Shown in pieces: positions 10,497-21,818 of a stretch of 64,000 bases of DNA. Every line of letters begins with the position of its first letter. Position 1 is the first letter of the stretch. The position numbers and the translations under genes were made by a program. Source of the DNA: Choristoneura fumiferana. Its lineage: Eukaryota; Arthropoda; Insecta; Lepidoptera; Tortricidae. The stretch is from contig NC_133494.1 in the NCBI RefSeq assembly GCF_025370935.1, forward strand, positions 12,157,136 to 12,221,135, given 5' to 3'. The notes beneath the pieces are model-generated. The model saw only the letters and a program-made list of their open reading frames with translations. It did no database searches and was not told the DNA's origin.

Positions 10497-11115
10497 CATT
10501 ATATACCTACCTACTATCTGGGATATTAAACATGCATGTATGGTAAAAATAAGTATCTATTCGAACTACTCAAAAATATGTTACTACGGCCTTATTGCGT
10601 CGGAATAAGAGTCTGTGATACATATTTTTGAAACTTTGAATAAGTAGGTACATATTTTTACACTTGACTGTACTTGTTTATTTTATTAGCAAAATCATAA
10701 GTACCTATCGGTCATTGGGCCCAAAAGATAAAATCAATAAAATAAGTAAACAGCGCGACTTCGACGATTTATCCCAATTTACTACATAAATTATTCTTTA
10801 AAAAGTTTGTAGTATGAATTCTTATAGTTTCGGAATAATTTGCAAAATATAAACATTTTGAACGTTGGAGATCAAACCAAGTCTTTTTCCGACTCCCGAT
10901 TCGCTAGAATATGTGATGAAAATATATACTTACACAAAGCGAATGCCTCGTCTAAAAAATAAGCGTTTCGATTTCACACCCAACGGAATACCTCTAGACT
11001 CACTCCGACTTTTTCAAACTTACTACGACATTTGAAAGGGCGAGTATCTGCGACCGTTAATCCCCAAAATCATAAAAGTAAGTAGTAAACGGACATCAGT
11101 CACCCCCCATCTCTT
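10497..11115. other. stretch without recognised gene
   Basis: A mariner-like end fragment (CACTTGACTGTACTTG near 10,660-10,675) is the only element seen. The rest, up to the beginning of homology with arm 2, looks single-copy within this window. No coding sequence is supported. Confidence 0.45.
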
Positions 11116-11694
11116 AAACGACGTATGTGAACAGAGTCGCCGTGACACGTAAGCCCTTTTGTGTCTAAGTTACATCGGGTCTTGACCACGCAACGAGGCG
11201 AGAATGGACGAGTGCTGTACTTAGGTTTACGAGGGGAGAAGAGATTGTTATTGGTAAGTATAGTTGCCGATTTTTCTAGACGATAAATTAGTCATATCAT
11301 ATTGATGATGAATTGATAGCAAAACAATAGTAGGTACAGTTAGACTTTACTGAATTATTTAACTTTTAGAAGTGTACCGGAAATAAAGTATTTTGAGATC
11401 AGAGAAATAAAATTAACAACATTTTAGAGTTTAAGTAAACAGTATTTTTATTTTTTGACGTTTTGAAACATATTCTTTTGGAGCTTTTTGGGCATGAAAG
11501 TAATTAAAAAAATTATGATATTGTTTTTGACAGAATGGTTGGGAAACTTGAGCGTCAGTAGCGTAAATAACCTAACTTAGAAATAATTAATAAATAACTT
11601 TTTTGGCATCCTGTGATTTTGGCTGACTGTAGCATGGTCAAACTAACTTTAATTCTGCTGTATAGGAAATCTCAATTTATTAAAATTACTTCTA

Positions 11695-11818
11695 GTGCTT
11701 GCGGAAACGTAAAAGATAGATATACAGATCAATTTCATCATCATCAGCCTATGTTCGTCCACTGCTGGACTAGGCGTGCTTGCGGAACGTAATAGATAGA
11801 TATTACACAGATCAATTT
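11695..11818 (-). mobile_element. 40-bp RTE tail between ~41-bp direct repeats
   Basis: 11,736-11,775 is only the last 40 bases of an RTE element (minus strand; CATCATCATCAGCC, then GTCCACTGCTGGAC). It is flanked by near-identical 41- and 43-bp copies (11,695-11,735 and 11,776-11,818) of GTGCTTGCGGAA...GATCAATTT. Arm 2 has a single copy of the flank near 41,145-41,185 and no RTE tail, so this is an arm-1-specific insertion with an unusually long duplication. Confidence 0.75.
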
Positions 11819-12520
11819 GCAACCATTTTTTTATAGAATTTTCTTTTTGTTTCGTATAGGTTTTTTTTGTCAATCTCTCATAAAGGAAATCATCAGTTTC
11901 ACCCATACATTTTTTTGATAGCCTATGTACATAAGAAACGTTTCCATTCCACCAATAACATGTAAAGTTTTTTTCTTTGGTTTTGCTAAGACCGTTCAAA
12001 ACCCTAGTTTCTTCAAACAAAGTAGACTCTTAAACTTACTATATATTTAAGTACACATATCTGCATGCGATCCTTCATCCAAACACGCATCACTAAAGTT
12101 TTGAACTTGCATTAGTTCCCTTGGGAGAACTTGTAACCTTTGAAACCACCTATCTTAACCAGCTATATATTTGCAAAAACAACTCTGAGTGATTAAACTA
12201 AGGTTCAAATAAAGGTGAGGGTGGTAAGGGATTAAGTAGTTTTTGGAGAATAGTTGGCGAAGAGTTGTAACTCAAAATAGATGTTTCCTTGCACGAAGGG
12301 TCCAGGGCGGATGTCTTAAGTGAGTCAAAGGGCTTTGGGCGGGACAGGATATTTATATTCCCAATATATCCGAGTTGAGAACTCGTGTTCGAGATACTTG
12401 AGTGGCTTGTGATACTCGGATACTTGTGATGAGAGGTTGTGATGTATGTTTGTAGGTTCCGGTGATTTAGGCTGTCAATAAGGAATTTGTAACCATTTTT
12501 TTTTTTCCTAATATAAAATA

Positions 12521-12729
12521 AGGCCTACTATTCAATGGAGGAGTATATGCGTGATAGTTCTGCAACAGGAAGACTTTATTTAGTTTACTGCATAACTGAA
12601 TGTGCCTACCTACAAGACATTTATATTTGTATGCCCTCGGGCGCAGCATAGTGATACAAATCTATGATCAGTGTACCAACTATTTTAACCTATGTTTGAC
12701 AAATAAATTATTTGTATTTGTATTTGTAA
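12521..12729 (+). mobile_element. arm-1-specific LINE 3' tail
   Basis: Arm 2 (near 40,440-40,470) runs directly from the CCTAATATAAAAT equivalent to ATCATTATGG. Arm 1 carries about 209 extra bases ending in a (TATTTG)n tract at 12,712-12,726. A simple-repeat tail and lack of coding sequence fit a 5'-truncated LINE. The clade is not determined. Confidence 0.55.
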
Positions 12730-13401
12730 ATTATCATTATGGTTTGGCAAACTGAGATGTGTATTTTTTTTAATATCTTAAGAAAAACAGGAAGATATCA
12801 AAAAAATCAGAATCAGAATATTTTATTGGTCTCAGAAAATTTTACAAGGGATAAGGTTGGGACCTATTAAGCATATATAAAATGCTTGGGTCAGGAGAGC
12901 CCGCTCTTCCACAACATTATGGATATTTAAATTGTCGATTAGACAGAGATCTGATGATCTGACGGTGACGTCATGACACGACGACCATAGGAAGCCTATA
13001 CTAAATTTCATTTTTTAGAAAGAGATGGAATGCAAACTTCATCGGGTCATGAGTTATTGATGATTTTTACGCTTTCGTTTTCTTCTCCAGTTTTGCATCA
13101 TGTTAAATTTTAGGTGATAATTTATGTTCCATACATATTTCCATTTTGCAGCAAAGTGATTAGGGCATAAGCTCTCGTGGATAAAAATGTACGTTACGTA
13201 CGTAGGTACGTTAAATAATTCTGTTCTAATAAAAAACGAAAGAAGGCGAGACTTCAGAGGAAGAATATACATAAATTACGTAGATGCAAAAAATGTATAT
13301 GAGCAAGGCTTACCAATAAAATTATATGAGATTAGTTCAATGCTGTCAAGTTTTTTTTATAAAGACTAATCTCAATGTCAAGGGAGTGAGTAGGTCCTAA
13401 T

Positions 13402-13926
13402 GATATGCCTAGTTGTTGACTTCAACGACAAAAGAAGTGAGATTTAAAATGAGTGCCAAGTCTTGAAATTTATTTACAGACGTTAATATCTAAATAATCG
13501 TTTGAGGTGTGTACGTGTATGTTTGAGGAGTGAGTAGGTCCTAATCGTAAATAGCCTTAGTTCAATGTCAGTATTTATTACTTTTTTCTTCAGTGCTTTT
13601 GTTGCTGATATTATATATCACCAAGAAGCGTTTAATTCAATAAGAGCCACGTAGAGCTACGAAGGAAATGAGAAGGTGCATGTAATAAAATGTGTAATAA
13701 TACAATGTGTAAAAAGATAAATTTAAAACCACCATAAGTTAACTATAAACGGTTACCTAATCAATTAATCTACAATACCATCAAAATAAACGTGAAAGGA
13801 TAGCCACGTTGATATGCCTTGGTTGTTGACTTCAACGACAAAAGAAGTGAGATCTAAAATGGGTGCCAAGTTCAAGTCATGAAATTTATTTACAGACGTT
13901 AATATCTAAATAGCCGTTTGAGGTGT
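13402..13926 (+). repeat. pair of ~110-bp direct repeats
   Basis: 13,402-13,510 and 13,811-13,926 both run GATATGCC, GTTGACTTCAACGACAAAAG, AAGTGAGAT, GTGCCAAGT, TTTACAGACGTTAATATC, GTTTGAGGTGTG. Both copies also exist in arm 2 (about 39,285-39,365 and 39,665-39,775), so the duplication is older than the two arms. A shared GAGTGAGTAGGTCCTAAT word adds to the local redundancy. Confidence 0.65.
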
Positions 13927-14184
13927 GTTTATGCAATTTGCATCACATATATGTATCTCGCAAGTCTTAATATATGAGCCAAATTTGACATGTTTATGTA
14001 AAATAGTTTTTGAGTTATGAGGGGTTAAAAGTGGCTCCAAATGATTCGTGTAATATTTACACACGGTGCTGCTCGCCAGTTCTAGCTTGAATTTGGCTTC
14101 CTGGTTACCGCGTGTCTACAACACACCGAATAGTTTCTTCTCAACGAAGTTCTTTCTATTCTACTTCATATTAGGCAGTACGAG

Positions 14185-14640
14185 TAAGTACGTATCTCAC
14201 TAATATTATAATGCGAAAGTCTGTAAATCTCTTTGTAAGTTTGTTTGTTATCTTTTTGTCTTACCCTAAATTAATCACTGCAGTAACTTTTGATTTCAAT
14301 ATTGATATTAACCTAAATTAATAGGATGACGAATCTTACTTCACCGTGATACAGTTTAAACTAGTACGGGGAGTAAGGAACATTGTCCAATCATGCTCAT
14401 GTTAAATTGTAACACAAACCTAAAGAACTAACCTACTTCAATATAGCTACATTTATTGTACAGATCCTTTAATGATTGTTGTGTTTAGCTAAATAAAGAA
14501 TTATTATTATTATCACTTCAGGTCTAAACCGCTGAACTGATTAAGATGAAATTCTATATACAGATAGTTTGAGGTCCCGGGGAAGGACATTTTTCCCGCT
14601 GGATAATGATAAACTAATCCTACGCGGACGGAACTATAGT
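14185..14640 (+). repeat. CTCACTAATATTATAA-type repeat split by a LINE tail
   Basis: In arm 2 (38,160-38,400) this repeat is continuous: ATCTCACTAATATTATAAAT, AAACCGCTGAACTGATT, CAGATAGTTTGAGG and TACGCGGACGG in reverse. In arm 1 it is split by about 275 extra bases (roughly 14,240-14,515) ending AATAAAGAATTATTATTATT, which looks like a LINE 3' end with an (ATT)n tail. A related copy is at 49,105-49,262. Confidence 0.55.
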
Positions 14641-15719
14641 CGTGGACAAGAGCTACTTTGTTTAAATATTTTTGTTTTAAGTGCAATTTTTTTCTGTAGT
14701 AGTAACGACAGACTTGCGGTTTTTGAGTCATTTATAAAAACCAATTTTGCTCCTAAGAAAAAAAACTTGCCGTATTCATTCCATTATGCTCCTCGGTAAA
14801 GGGAGGGAAAAATCTTACGGTGCTTACGCTGATTGAATAAGTTTTTCCCATAGCCCGGGCGACGGCGCTCTAGTGTGAAATTAGCTCGGACAACGGACGA
14901 CAGGATTGTATGAAATTAGCCCAATTCGAGAACGGCCAATGGCATATTCTTGTTAGGTTTTATTAAAGGCTTTGTTTCGGATTTAGGGACGCCTGAGAGA
15001 TTTGAATTGAAGTATTAATAGTACTTTAGTCTGGCTCACATACAATTTATTTTATTCTAATTCTTATTATCTCCTTTTTGATTGCTAATCTATTCTGTTG
15101 GCATTCAAGTGTATCATACAAAAAGTATAGCGAACGCAGCCATAGCATCAGAGTCCTACTTTGTTACTATAACGAAACCTGCAAATAAAATAGTTCATCT
15201 ATTAACTTTGTTCCGCGATGACCCTTTGAAATGCGACACGTTTTTCTCGTAACTACCATCGTTTGTATGCACTCAAATTCACCGTAAATATAAGAGCTTA
15301 AGGTTGTGTTATCCTTGTTTGGATGGCATGAGTTGCAGGCCAGTGATATTGGCGTGATCACCGAGTTGACACGTGGACTGGTCCACGAAGTTCGCCGACG
15401 GTGCGACTCCAGAATGCTTTATTTAGTTGGTGTACATAACCGGCAGGATTTCGTAGAAAGACGAATGATATAATGTTTGATTCTTCGGTGAAGATAAATT
15501 AATGAATGAGAATATTATAAACAAATTGGTAATCAAAGATTTGTCACGAAAACAGATGATTTATAATTTTTGCAAGAAACGGCATTTTGATAAATGCCTT
15601 GAGAAACATACAGGATGCCATGCCACGCGCGCTTCAATAAAAGAACGACTTTCTTGTTTTGTCATCATTAACAGTTTTGTAATGGCCAGTACTAAAGTAT
15701 ATTTTTTTACTACAAGTTT

Positions 15720-15960
15720 TTATTTAGTTTCACCTGTCCCGTTGTCTGTCTGTCTGGCTGTAATCAAATCTTGCAAGTTACATTCGACCAACTTCCAGTA
15801 GTTGGATTAACTTGAAATTTGGTATACAATATAATACAATACTCTGGTAGTGACATCCTGAAAGTCCAGGACGGAACTCTTCAACGGTTAATGGCATCAA
15901 CATGAAATTTGGTATGAAAATGTAGTTTGGGTGACAATACAAGTACAGTCAACAAAAAGT
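15720..15960 (+). repeat. CACCTGTCCCGTTG dispersed repeat (arm 1)
   Basis: Contains CACCTGTCCCGTTGTCTGTC, AATCAAATCTTGCAAGTTA, GGACGGAACTCTTCAACGG and ACAATACAAGTACAGTCAAC. The mirrored copy in arm 2 is at about 36,880-37,105. A third, more diverged copy at 57,835-58,350 is interrupted by a LINE tail. Class unknown. Confidence 0.55.
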
Positions 15961-16489
15961 ACAGTCAGCAAAAAAAAGCTTGAATTAAAAATGATATTAT
16001 CACCAAAAACTTATTAATGAACGTTTTGTTTTATGCTTGGTGTGAAAGGGACGCCTATTATACACATACCTACCATATTACTGTATTTTACTTGTAGTCG
16101 ACTCATGACATTATGGTATTATGTCATGTAAACAACAGTATTGACATAAACACGATGACATCATCGAATGACAGGTGAAAGGTGTATCACATGCTTCGCA
16201 TTCCAAACGCACCCCTTTGCACCATGTTGGAATTTATTGAGCCGCGTCGAACTCTTCATAATCCTCCCGACAAATAGAGATAGCGGTATAATACTACGTG
16301 TGGGCCTGACGAGAAAAAAGGAACAAATATTATTTTTTTGTTAGCATGTTTGGATCAAGTTTGTAAATTAGTTTACCTCTATAAGAAGATTATATGAATG
16401 GCAAAGATTATAATAATTACACTAGAGCTGGGTTGTTAGGCAGGTACGTATTTTTTGTGAAACGTAACGTAACAGTTTACTTTTGACAA

Positions 16490-17110
16490 GTACGTAACTG
16501 TACGTAACAGTTTCAAAAACAGTGTCTTTGCTACGGCTTGGTTTCGTTTCAAAGGAAACGAAAATTTCGATATTAAGTGTAGCTCCTTAGGATATTTTAA
16601 TACTTGCGTCAAGAAACAGTTTATATTATAAAATGTTTGTTTTGACACTAGTTTAAGATATTTGTTCTGTTATTTGTTCTTGTGAGAAAATTTCCTCAAG
16701 TCAACGCATGTATGTAATAGTCTGTGGTATCGTTTCTCAAGTCGAAGTGTATGTCTAAGGAAACTGTTTTTAATTTCGGCACAAAACTGTTACTCCGTTA
16801 CGATAAGAAATTGTTTCTCGAAAAAGTTTCAGAAAATAACGCTCAGCTCTATAATACACTCATCTGTGATGAGTTGCAACTTGCAATCGAAGACATACAC
16901 CTAAGGGCGGTTTCAGACTAGCGTTTTTGAAAGCGCGTGTGCGATTTTGTTTTCTTTCGAATAAGCACGAGCGAGAACATGTCCCTTTGACAAAACACGA
17001 GCAAACACGCGGGAATGAGCGCGTACACGCGTGTTCGATTTAATGTTGCGCGAGTGTAAGCGCGTAGGTATGCCAAAACCGAGCGTATACGGGCAGAAAA
17101 AATCGCTAGC
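16490..17110 (+). repeat. arm-1-specific block with CpG-rich end
   Basis: The arms stop matching between the TAACGTAACAGTTT word and GCACGCACGTTTCTCTCACG. Arm 1 has about 600 bases here, whereas arm 2 (36,262-36,350) has under 100, made of GACAAGTTCA-type short repeats. The right part of the block (16,908-17,105) is rich in GCGCGT/ACACGCG words and starts GGGCGGTTTCAGACTAGCG, like a MITE end. The matching right end is not clear. A 65-codon frame inside has no recognised domain. Confidence 0.4.
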
Positions 17111-18483
17111 TTAACGCACGCACGTTTCTCTCACGTTTCGGGTAAGCTAACAAAAATGTCCGCTCTACATCGCTGCAAATTGGAAGAAATATTCCTTCGT
17201 AACATAAACTATGATAAGTACAATGACTACATCGCAATAGGTAATTAAAGCTGGACACTAAAACACAACAATGCGGCTCACCATAGGTACTCAAGCCAAC
17301 ATGGAACAGTTGTCATTAATCAGAATTGTACTGTATCAGATATGTTAACATGTCTTCTAATATCTCACTTGAAATCTAAGGTGTTGGATTAAAGTTAGTT
17401 TTACCGTGATAATGCCATCATCATAGATTGCAGATGATAGTTGACAGCCCGTAATGCTTGTTGACGGCAGGTAAATACACCGTTAATTATACTAAGACGA
17501 TTATTGCTTGATTTACAGCTCCATTGGAATGTTGACTCTGATTAAGACAGAGTTAACTAGCGTAAACAGCCTTTGTGTAATCAGGCCTTGTCATAAACAA
17601 TTGGAGATCGCGTGATTACTAACTTGGCAGCTAAGATGCGACTAGCGTTGGAACTTTGTCGCTATCACGCTTATCCAGAGCTTCTAGCAGTGTTTAACGC
17701 AGCGACTTAGTTGCTAAATATACCGAGTTTTTTTATCACACGGTTCACTCATTTTAGTCACTTTTTTGTCAGTTTTCTATAAATAAGGCGTCGTCTGAGG
17801 CCAATTTTCCTCATACTACTTTTGGTACTTTATAGTAGGTATTCAACAGTGGAATGTAATCGTTTCTGAAGTACAATCTCTGTGATAGATAATCCATTTT
17901 ATGAACAATGAAATCGAACGTCACATTATTATAAACTGAGTCGGGAAAACAAAGGTTTGTGAGACACATGGGGCACAACACGGGGCAACCTAGCCCTTTG
18001 AGCTAGCTTGAAATGTCTATTTCTTGTATACTTACCCACTCTTATCTTACCTACTTTAGAAAGCAGTTCTAAACTACTTCACTTCTCCCGAATATTGTCT
18101 CCTAAACCAACAATTACCAATAGGTAATCATCGACATTTCGCAATTACAAGCGAGGCGAGACGCGACGCGTGCCTCGCGTGCCGCTCGCCGCTATTTAAG
18201 ATATGCGGCCTGCGACCTGGGAATGTAGCTGCCAATATCTGGGTAGGTTAAAGGGTATAGGCATTTCTATAGGTAACAGAGGCGTGGCATCATAACAACT
18301 CCATTCCGGGTAGCCTAAAATTTTTACGTGACGTCTGTGACGACAAGTAAGACAAAGCTTGCGTACATACCTACTCACCCCGAAGACTACCTAAATCACG
18401 CTTCTTTCACTCTTTGGTTCGTGTAACGAAAGCGTTCACTCCACACCACTGATATTGTAAAGGTATCTAAGTAAAGAAAAGCT
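17111..18483. other. arm-internal stretch without recognised gene
   Basis: Shared with arm 2 (34,650-36,240 apart from the RTE insertion there). A short GC-rich patch (18,148-18,190, CGAGACGCGACGCGTGCCTC) stands out. No coding sequence is supported. Confidence 0.45.
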
Positions 18484-18717
18484 CGATATCTCAAAAACGG
18501 CTAAACCGATTTTGATGAAACATGTCTAAGAACCATCGCTAAAAAAACTGATTTCGGTTTAAAGAATTTGTTTTTCTCATAAGAATATTCACAATTCATT
18601 TACATGAGAAATTTAAATTTAAGAGCTACCCGTTTAAGAGCTACGGTGCCACAGACAGACACACATAGCGGTCAAACTTATAACACCCCTCTTTTTGCGT
18701 CGGGGGTTAAAAAAGGG
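18484..18717 (-). repeat. CCCCGACGCAAAAAGAGGGG dispersed repeat
   Basis: Contains ATATCTCAAAAACGGCTAAA, GTCTAAGAACCATCGCT, CGTTTAAGAGCTACGGTGCC, ACAGACAGACACACATAGCG and CCTCTTTTTGCGTCGGGGG. Copies are at 27,415-27,620, 34,403-34,645 (mirror) and 46,603-46,780. This is a familiar lepidopteran dispersed unit; I do not know its mobilising machinery. Confidence 0.6.
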
Positions 18718-18730
18718 GCTGAATACATTT

Positions 18731-18873
18731 AGGGGCTGTTTCACCATCCATTGATTAGTGTTAACTGACGGTTAGGTGTGATGCCGTCTCTATTTGTTTT
18801 GTTCGAATAGACGGAGACGGCATCACATTTAACCGTCGGTTAACGCTAATCAATAGATGGTGAAACAGCCCCT
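18731..18873. mobile_element. foldback MITE, GGGGCTGTTTCACC family
   Basis: The ends AGGGGCTGTTTCACCATCCA and TGGTGAAACAGCCCCT pair, continuing through TTGATTAG-GTTAAC and the GTGATGCCGTCTC / GAGACGGCATCAC blocks, so most of the 143 bp folds on itself. TTA/TTAA flanks may be the target duplication. The mirror copy is at 34,244-34,388 and a right-half fragment at 51,243-51,331. Confidence 0.75.
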
Positions 18874-20163
18874 TAATATTATTATTTTACTAAGCTACGT
18901 ACGCAAGCGGCGACATAGGTAGATACTCAACGGGGGAAACGTGGAAGAATAAGTATAAAGAAAAGTTGGTTCCAACATGTGGAATTTTCGAAAAATCCCT
19001 TATACTGCCTATTTTAGGACTAACTGGTTTAGACTAGACTAGATGTTTGGTGAATTTGTGACGACATTATGTTTACAAGCTTTTACTTCACTTGCAAATG
19101 TCTGTATGTAAGTAAGTTGTCTTGAAGTCAAACAACCATTTCTTTAGATCGGATTGACTTCAAATTAGTTACGTAAATATAAATAGAATAAAATAAATAA
19201 ATATAACCATTTAAGTGCAGCCACCTTTTTTAACAAAAAAATATTTACTACATGGATACATTCATTCACTCACTAGCTAGTACTAGTATACTCACGTAGC
19301 TAGTGCGAGGTACGTTAGTGCTTGCTCTCAAAGCACTAAATACTAGAAAAGTCCAGTAAGCCTTCAATGGATTCAACTAGAGCTCTAAATAACCAAGAAA
19401 GCTTACGTATGGGCCACTTAGCCGCTCTTAGCTGGAACACTCAATTATTAATGGGTGGACTTGCATACGTATTCGGGTTTTGAAGTTAAATAAAATGTTC
19501 CAATCGTGTTCCAATTATATTGCTTTGGTGTTAAATACTGAATGATAGATTTAACTGGGGTATAACAGCTTTATATCCCAAATTGAAACTTAGCTTGTTT
19601 TTATAAATAAATTTTGGTAATATAGACTTTTTATTGTATACCTATAATATGATTTCGTTTGTTAAGATTTGTAAAATTCTTTCCGATCCGATGCGATGCA
19701 AGCCGTTCGTTGGAATGTCGTTTTCGCATTCGATCCGCCGAGCCGATTGGTGGAAATCATGCTTTAATGAGATGTCATCTCTGTTAATTGGACCAAGACA
19801 ATAGGAGACGGCATCACAGATATCTGTCACATAAAATTTATATCAGTGATCGAAACAAGGATCTAAGACGTATCGATATACGTATCCTTTCTCAAAGGTC
19901 TAAGTAGTCTTGAGTGCAAAATCACGAGACAGACCATTCCTTTATCCTTTAAGAACATAGCGAAACCAAATAAAAAAATGCTAAGCCCGCTCTAAAGCTA
20001 TGCAAATGTACAAAGGTCTTGAGGGTCGCTCGCCGGAGGCTGGAAGGACGAGTAAAGGGCTGTTCACAAGAACAATTGTGATATACCCTCTTAATAATTA
20101 TTTATTATTTAATATTCATGTATGAAAGCTCTATCCATACACTGAGCTAAACATATTATTATG
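18874..20163. other. arm-internal stretch without recognised gene
   Basis: Mirrors 32,885-34,240. A frame reading MTDICDAVSYCLGPINR (19,642-19,830 minus; also in arm 2) is conserved only as far as the DNA is. It overlaps a GATGCCGTCTCCTATTG word shared with MITEs, so it is not called as a gene. Confidence 0.45.
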
Positions 20164-20304
20164 TCGAGTTTAGACTTGCAAGGAAAATCGTGCAAGTTGC
20201 ATTACATTGCGAGGCCGTAAAGCCAAGGAGTTTATAGTGGTCAATCGTGTGCCGCAATGTAATGTACCAAACTTGCACGATTTTTCTTGCAAGTGTAAAC
20301 TCGG
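20164..20304. mobile_element. foldback MITE, GAGTTTAGACTTGCAAG family
   Basis: Left TCGAGTTTAGACTTGCAAGG and right CTTGCAAGTGTAAACTCGG are inverted repeats, extended by AATCGTGCAAGTTGCATTAC against its complement. About 141 bp, non-coding. The mirror copy is at 32,744-32,880. A third copy (47,858-48,740) is split by later insertions. Confidence 0.75.
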
Positions 20305-20313
20305 TTTAAAAGT

Positions 20314-20560
20314 GACTATCGTATAGCCCAGTGGTTAGGGAACCTGACTGTGAAGCTTGCTTGGGTCCCGGGCTCGATCCCCGGCCGGGACAGATATTTG
20401 TATGAATAATACGAATGTTGTTCTCGAGCTTCGGACGTTTAATATGTATTCATGTATGTGTTTGTCTACATAAGTATGTTTATCCGTTGTCTAGTGCCCA
20501 TTGTACACACAAACTTTGCTTAGTTTGGGCTTAGTTCAATTAGTGTCAATCGTGCCATGA
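20314..20560 (+). mobile_element. tRNA-derived SINE (arm 1 copy)
   Basis: Same family as 4,877-5,135: the A-box region TATAGCCCAGTGGTTAGGG, B-box GGCTCGATCCCCGGCC, GACAGATATTTGTATGAAT, then CTTTGCTTAGTTTGGGCTTA. It is mirrored in arm 2 at 32,495-32,750, so it predates the arms. Confidence 0.8.
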
Positions 20561-21031
20561 AAAACAAAACAATAAGTTTATTTAATATTTTGAGATAGGT
20601 AATTCAAATAGTCAATTTGGTTTAACTTTAAATTAATTTGAAGAAATTTGATGCACTTATTTACTTTCATCATTCATACAGTAGACATTCTTTTCCAGGC
20701 AACTGTGTCCACCCCTTTATGGGGCAGGGAGGGACCGGACAAGGGGCAGGGGTACAAAATGCCATCGCTTTGTAGCCGACGTTAATCCTTTAATAGCAAT
20801 CGAGCTGCTCCCAGCTTCTTACCGACTACCGCGGATTACATCATTGCAGAGGAATGTGAGAAGAGTATATACTTGTTTAGGTTGTTCCTGAAGGACTGGC
20901 CAGTTGGAAAAGTATCAAAATTGTTATGAAAAAAAAACAATCGCGTTTTTTCTAATTATGAGCAAATAAGTCCTGAGGCCGTATTGCCTAACGTTTCTGT
21001 AGCTCCCGATCGCAATCAAATGATAGATTTT

Positions 21032-21209
21032 TGTTGGCAACACCAACAAATAAATATTTTTTACTATGAGTGGCAACACTAGCGCCCTCTCTCTTGCTTC
21101 AGCTCCGACTCTGTGAATTGTGTGATTTCCAAATTAAATTTATTTTAATTATAAAAAGGCCTTTTCCTGGACATAAAATCAGTGCACAACAAACTAAACC
21201 TGCTCTACA
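21032..21209 (+). mobile_element. BEL/Pao 5' LTR
   Basis: Starts TGTTGGCAACACCAACA, a palindromic BEL-style LTR head, and probably ends CTCTACA at 21,209. TGGTCCTTCGAT follows at 21,213, a likely tRNA primer-binding site. The LTR interrupts a MITE whose uninterrupted form is in arm 2 (31,933-32,057), giving an empty site. The 3' LTR would lie in or beyond the gap, so the LTR end is inferred. At about 178 bp it is short for BEL. Confidence 0.65.
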
Positions 21210-21818
21210 TAATGGTCCTTCGATAGTGATAAAACAAAACCAGTGAAAAGTGCTCGAAAAAACCAATTACCAATTCAGAGTTTTCATACGGAGCTGCGAT
21301 ACAAGGGCAGCCATCTTGTCGATCATCACGCGATCGCCGCCAAGATTCTCGGCCGTGGTGACCCGACGAGCAAGCACGATCCTGTCAGTGGGCAAAAGGA
21401 AGCGCAATATCGTACTCCCAAATACGACGCGGAAGTACGCAAGCCATCCCGCTTTCAATACATAGGTGCGAGCAGTGCAACAGAGACGCCGCGCCTCGAA
21501 ACTTAATACGACGCAAGCCATCCGCTTTCAATACCTAGGTGCGAGCAGTACAGCAACACCAGCAGACGCCGCGCCACGGGAGCACACGTCGCAAGCCATC
21601 TCGCTTTCAAGCTATAGGCGCAAGCAGGACAGCAGGCACGCTGCATCGAAGCCGAAACCTGCGCGCGCAACCAAGAAAGAACGACGACCGACCGACGCAA
21701 GCGACGACATTTTGTTTTGTCATTGTTCGTTCATTCTCGTTATATTACTTCTATTTTCAGTTTTTAGTTATAAAACGTATCGTTGCGAAAAGTGTAGTCG
21801 TAATTTGTTATTGTTAGA
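21210..21818 (+). other. BEL leader with three ~75-bp tandem repeats
   Basis: Between the primer-binding site and the gag start lie three tandem units starting near 21,438, 21,512 and 21,590. Each has CGCAAGCCATC, GCTTTCAA and ATA/TAGGTGCGAGCAG-like words (spacing 74 and 78 bases). Several short frames cross them but none looks coding. A repeated leader is unusual and could affect packaging or translation of the element RNA (inference). Confidence 0.55.

Larger units (their letters stand above)
11116..21030 (+). repeat. inverted duplication, arm 1
   Basis: This ~9.9-kb segment is the reverse complement of 31,998-41,798, recognisable along its length by shared SINE, MITE and unique sequence in mirrored order. 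In one ~370-bp stretch (15,160-15,520 against 37,290-37,645) I counted about six substitutions by eye. Arm-specific material here: the 11,736-11,775 RTE tail, LINE tails at 12,521-12,729 and about 14,240-14,515, a block at about 16,490-17,110, and the BEL element at the right end. Small frames shared by both arms are broken in one and are not called as genes. Confidence 0.9.

Noticed and set aside
11649..12020. Protein MFEETRVLNGLSKTKEKNFT... found in both arms
   Set aside because: It looks conserved only because the arms are duplicates. The arm-2 frame breaks after ~60 codons and the arm-1 C-terminal part is translated RTE tail and flank.
16724..16921. 65-codon frame MVSFLKSKCMSKETVFNFGT
   Set aside because: Lies in the arm-1-specific block, absent from arm 2, and has no recognised domain.
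19642..19830. Protein MTDICDAVSYCLGPINR in both arms
   Set aside because: Same argument; the two copies differ by in-frame and out-of-frame changes and the segment overlaps MITE-like words.
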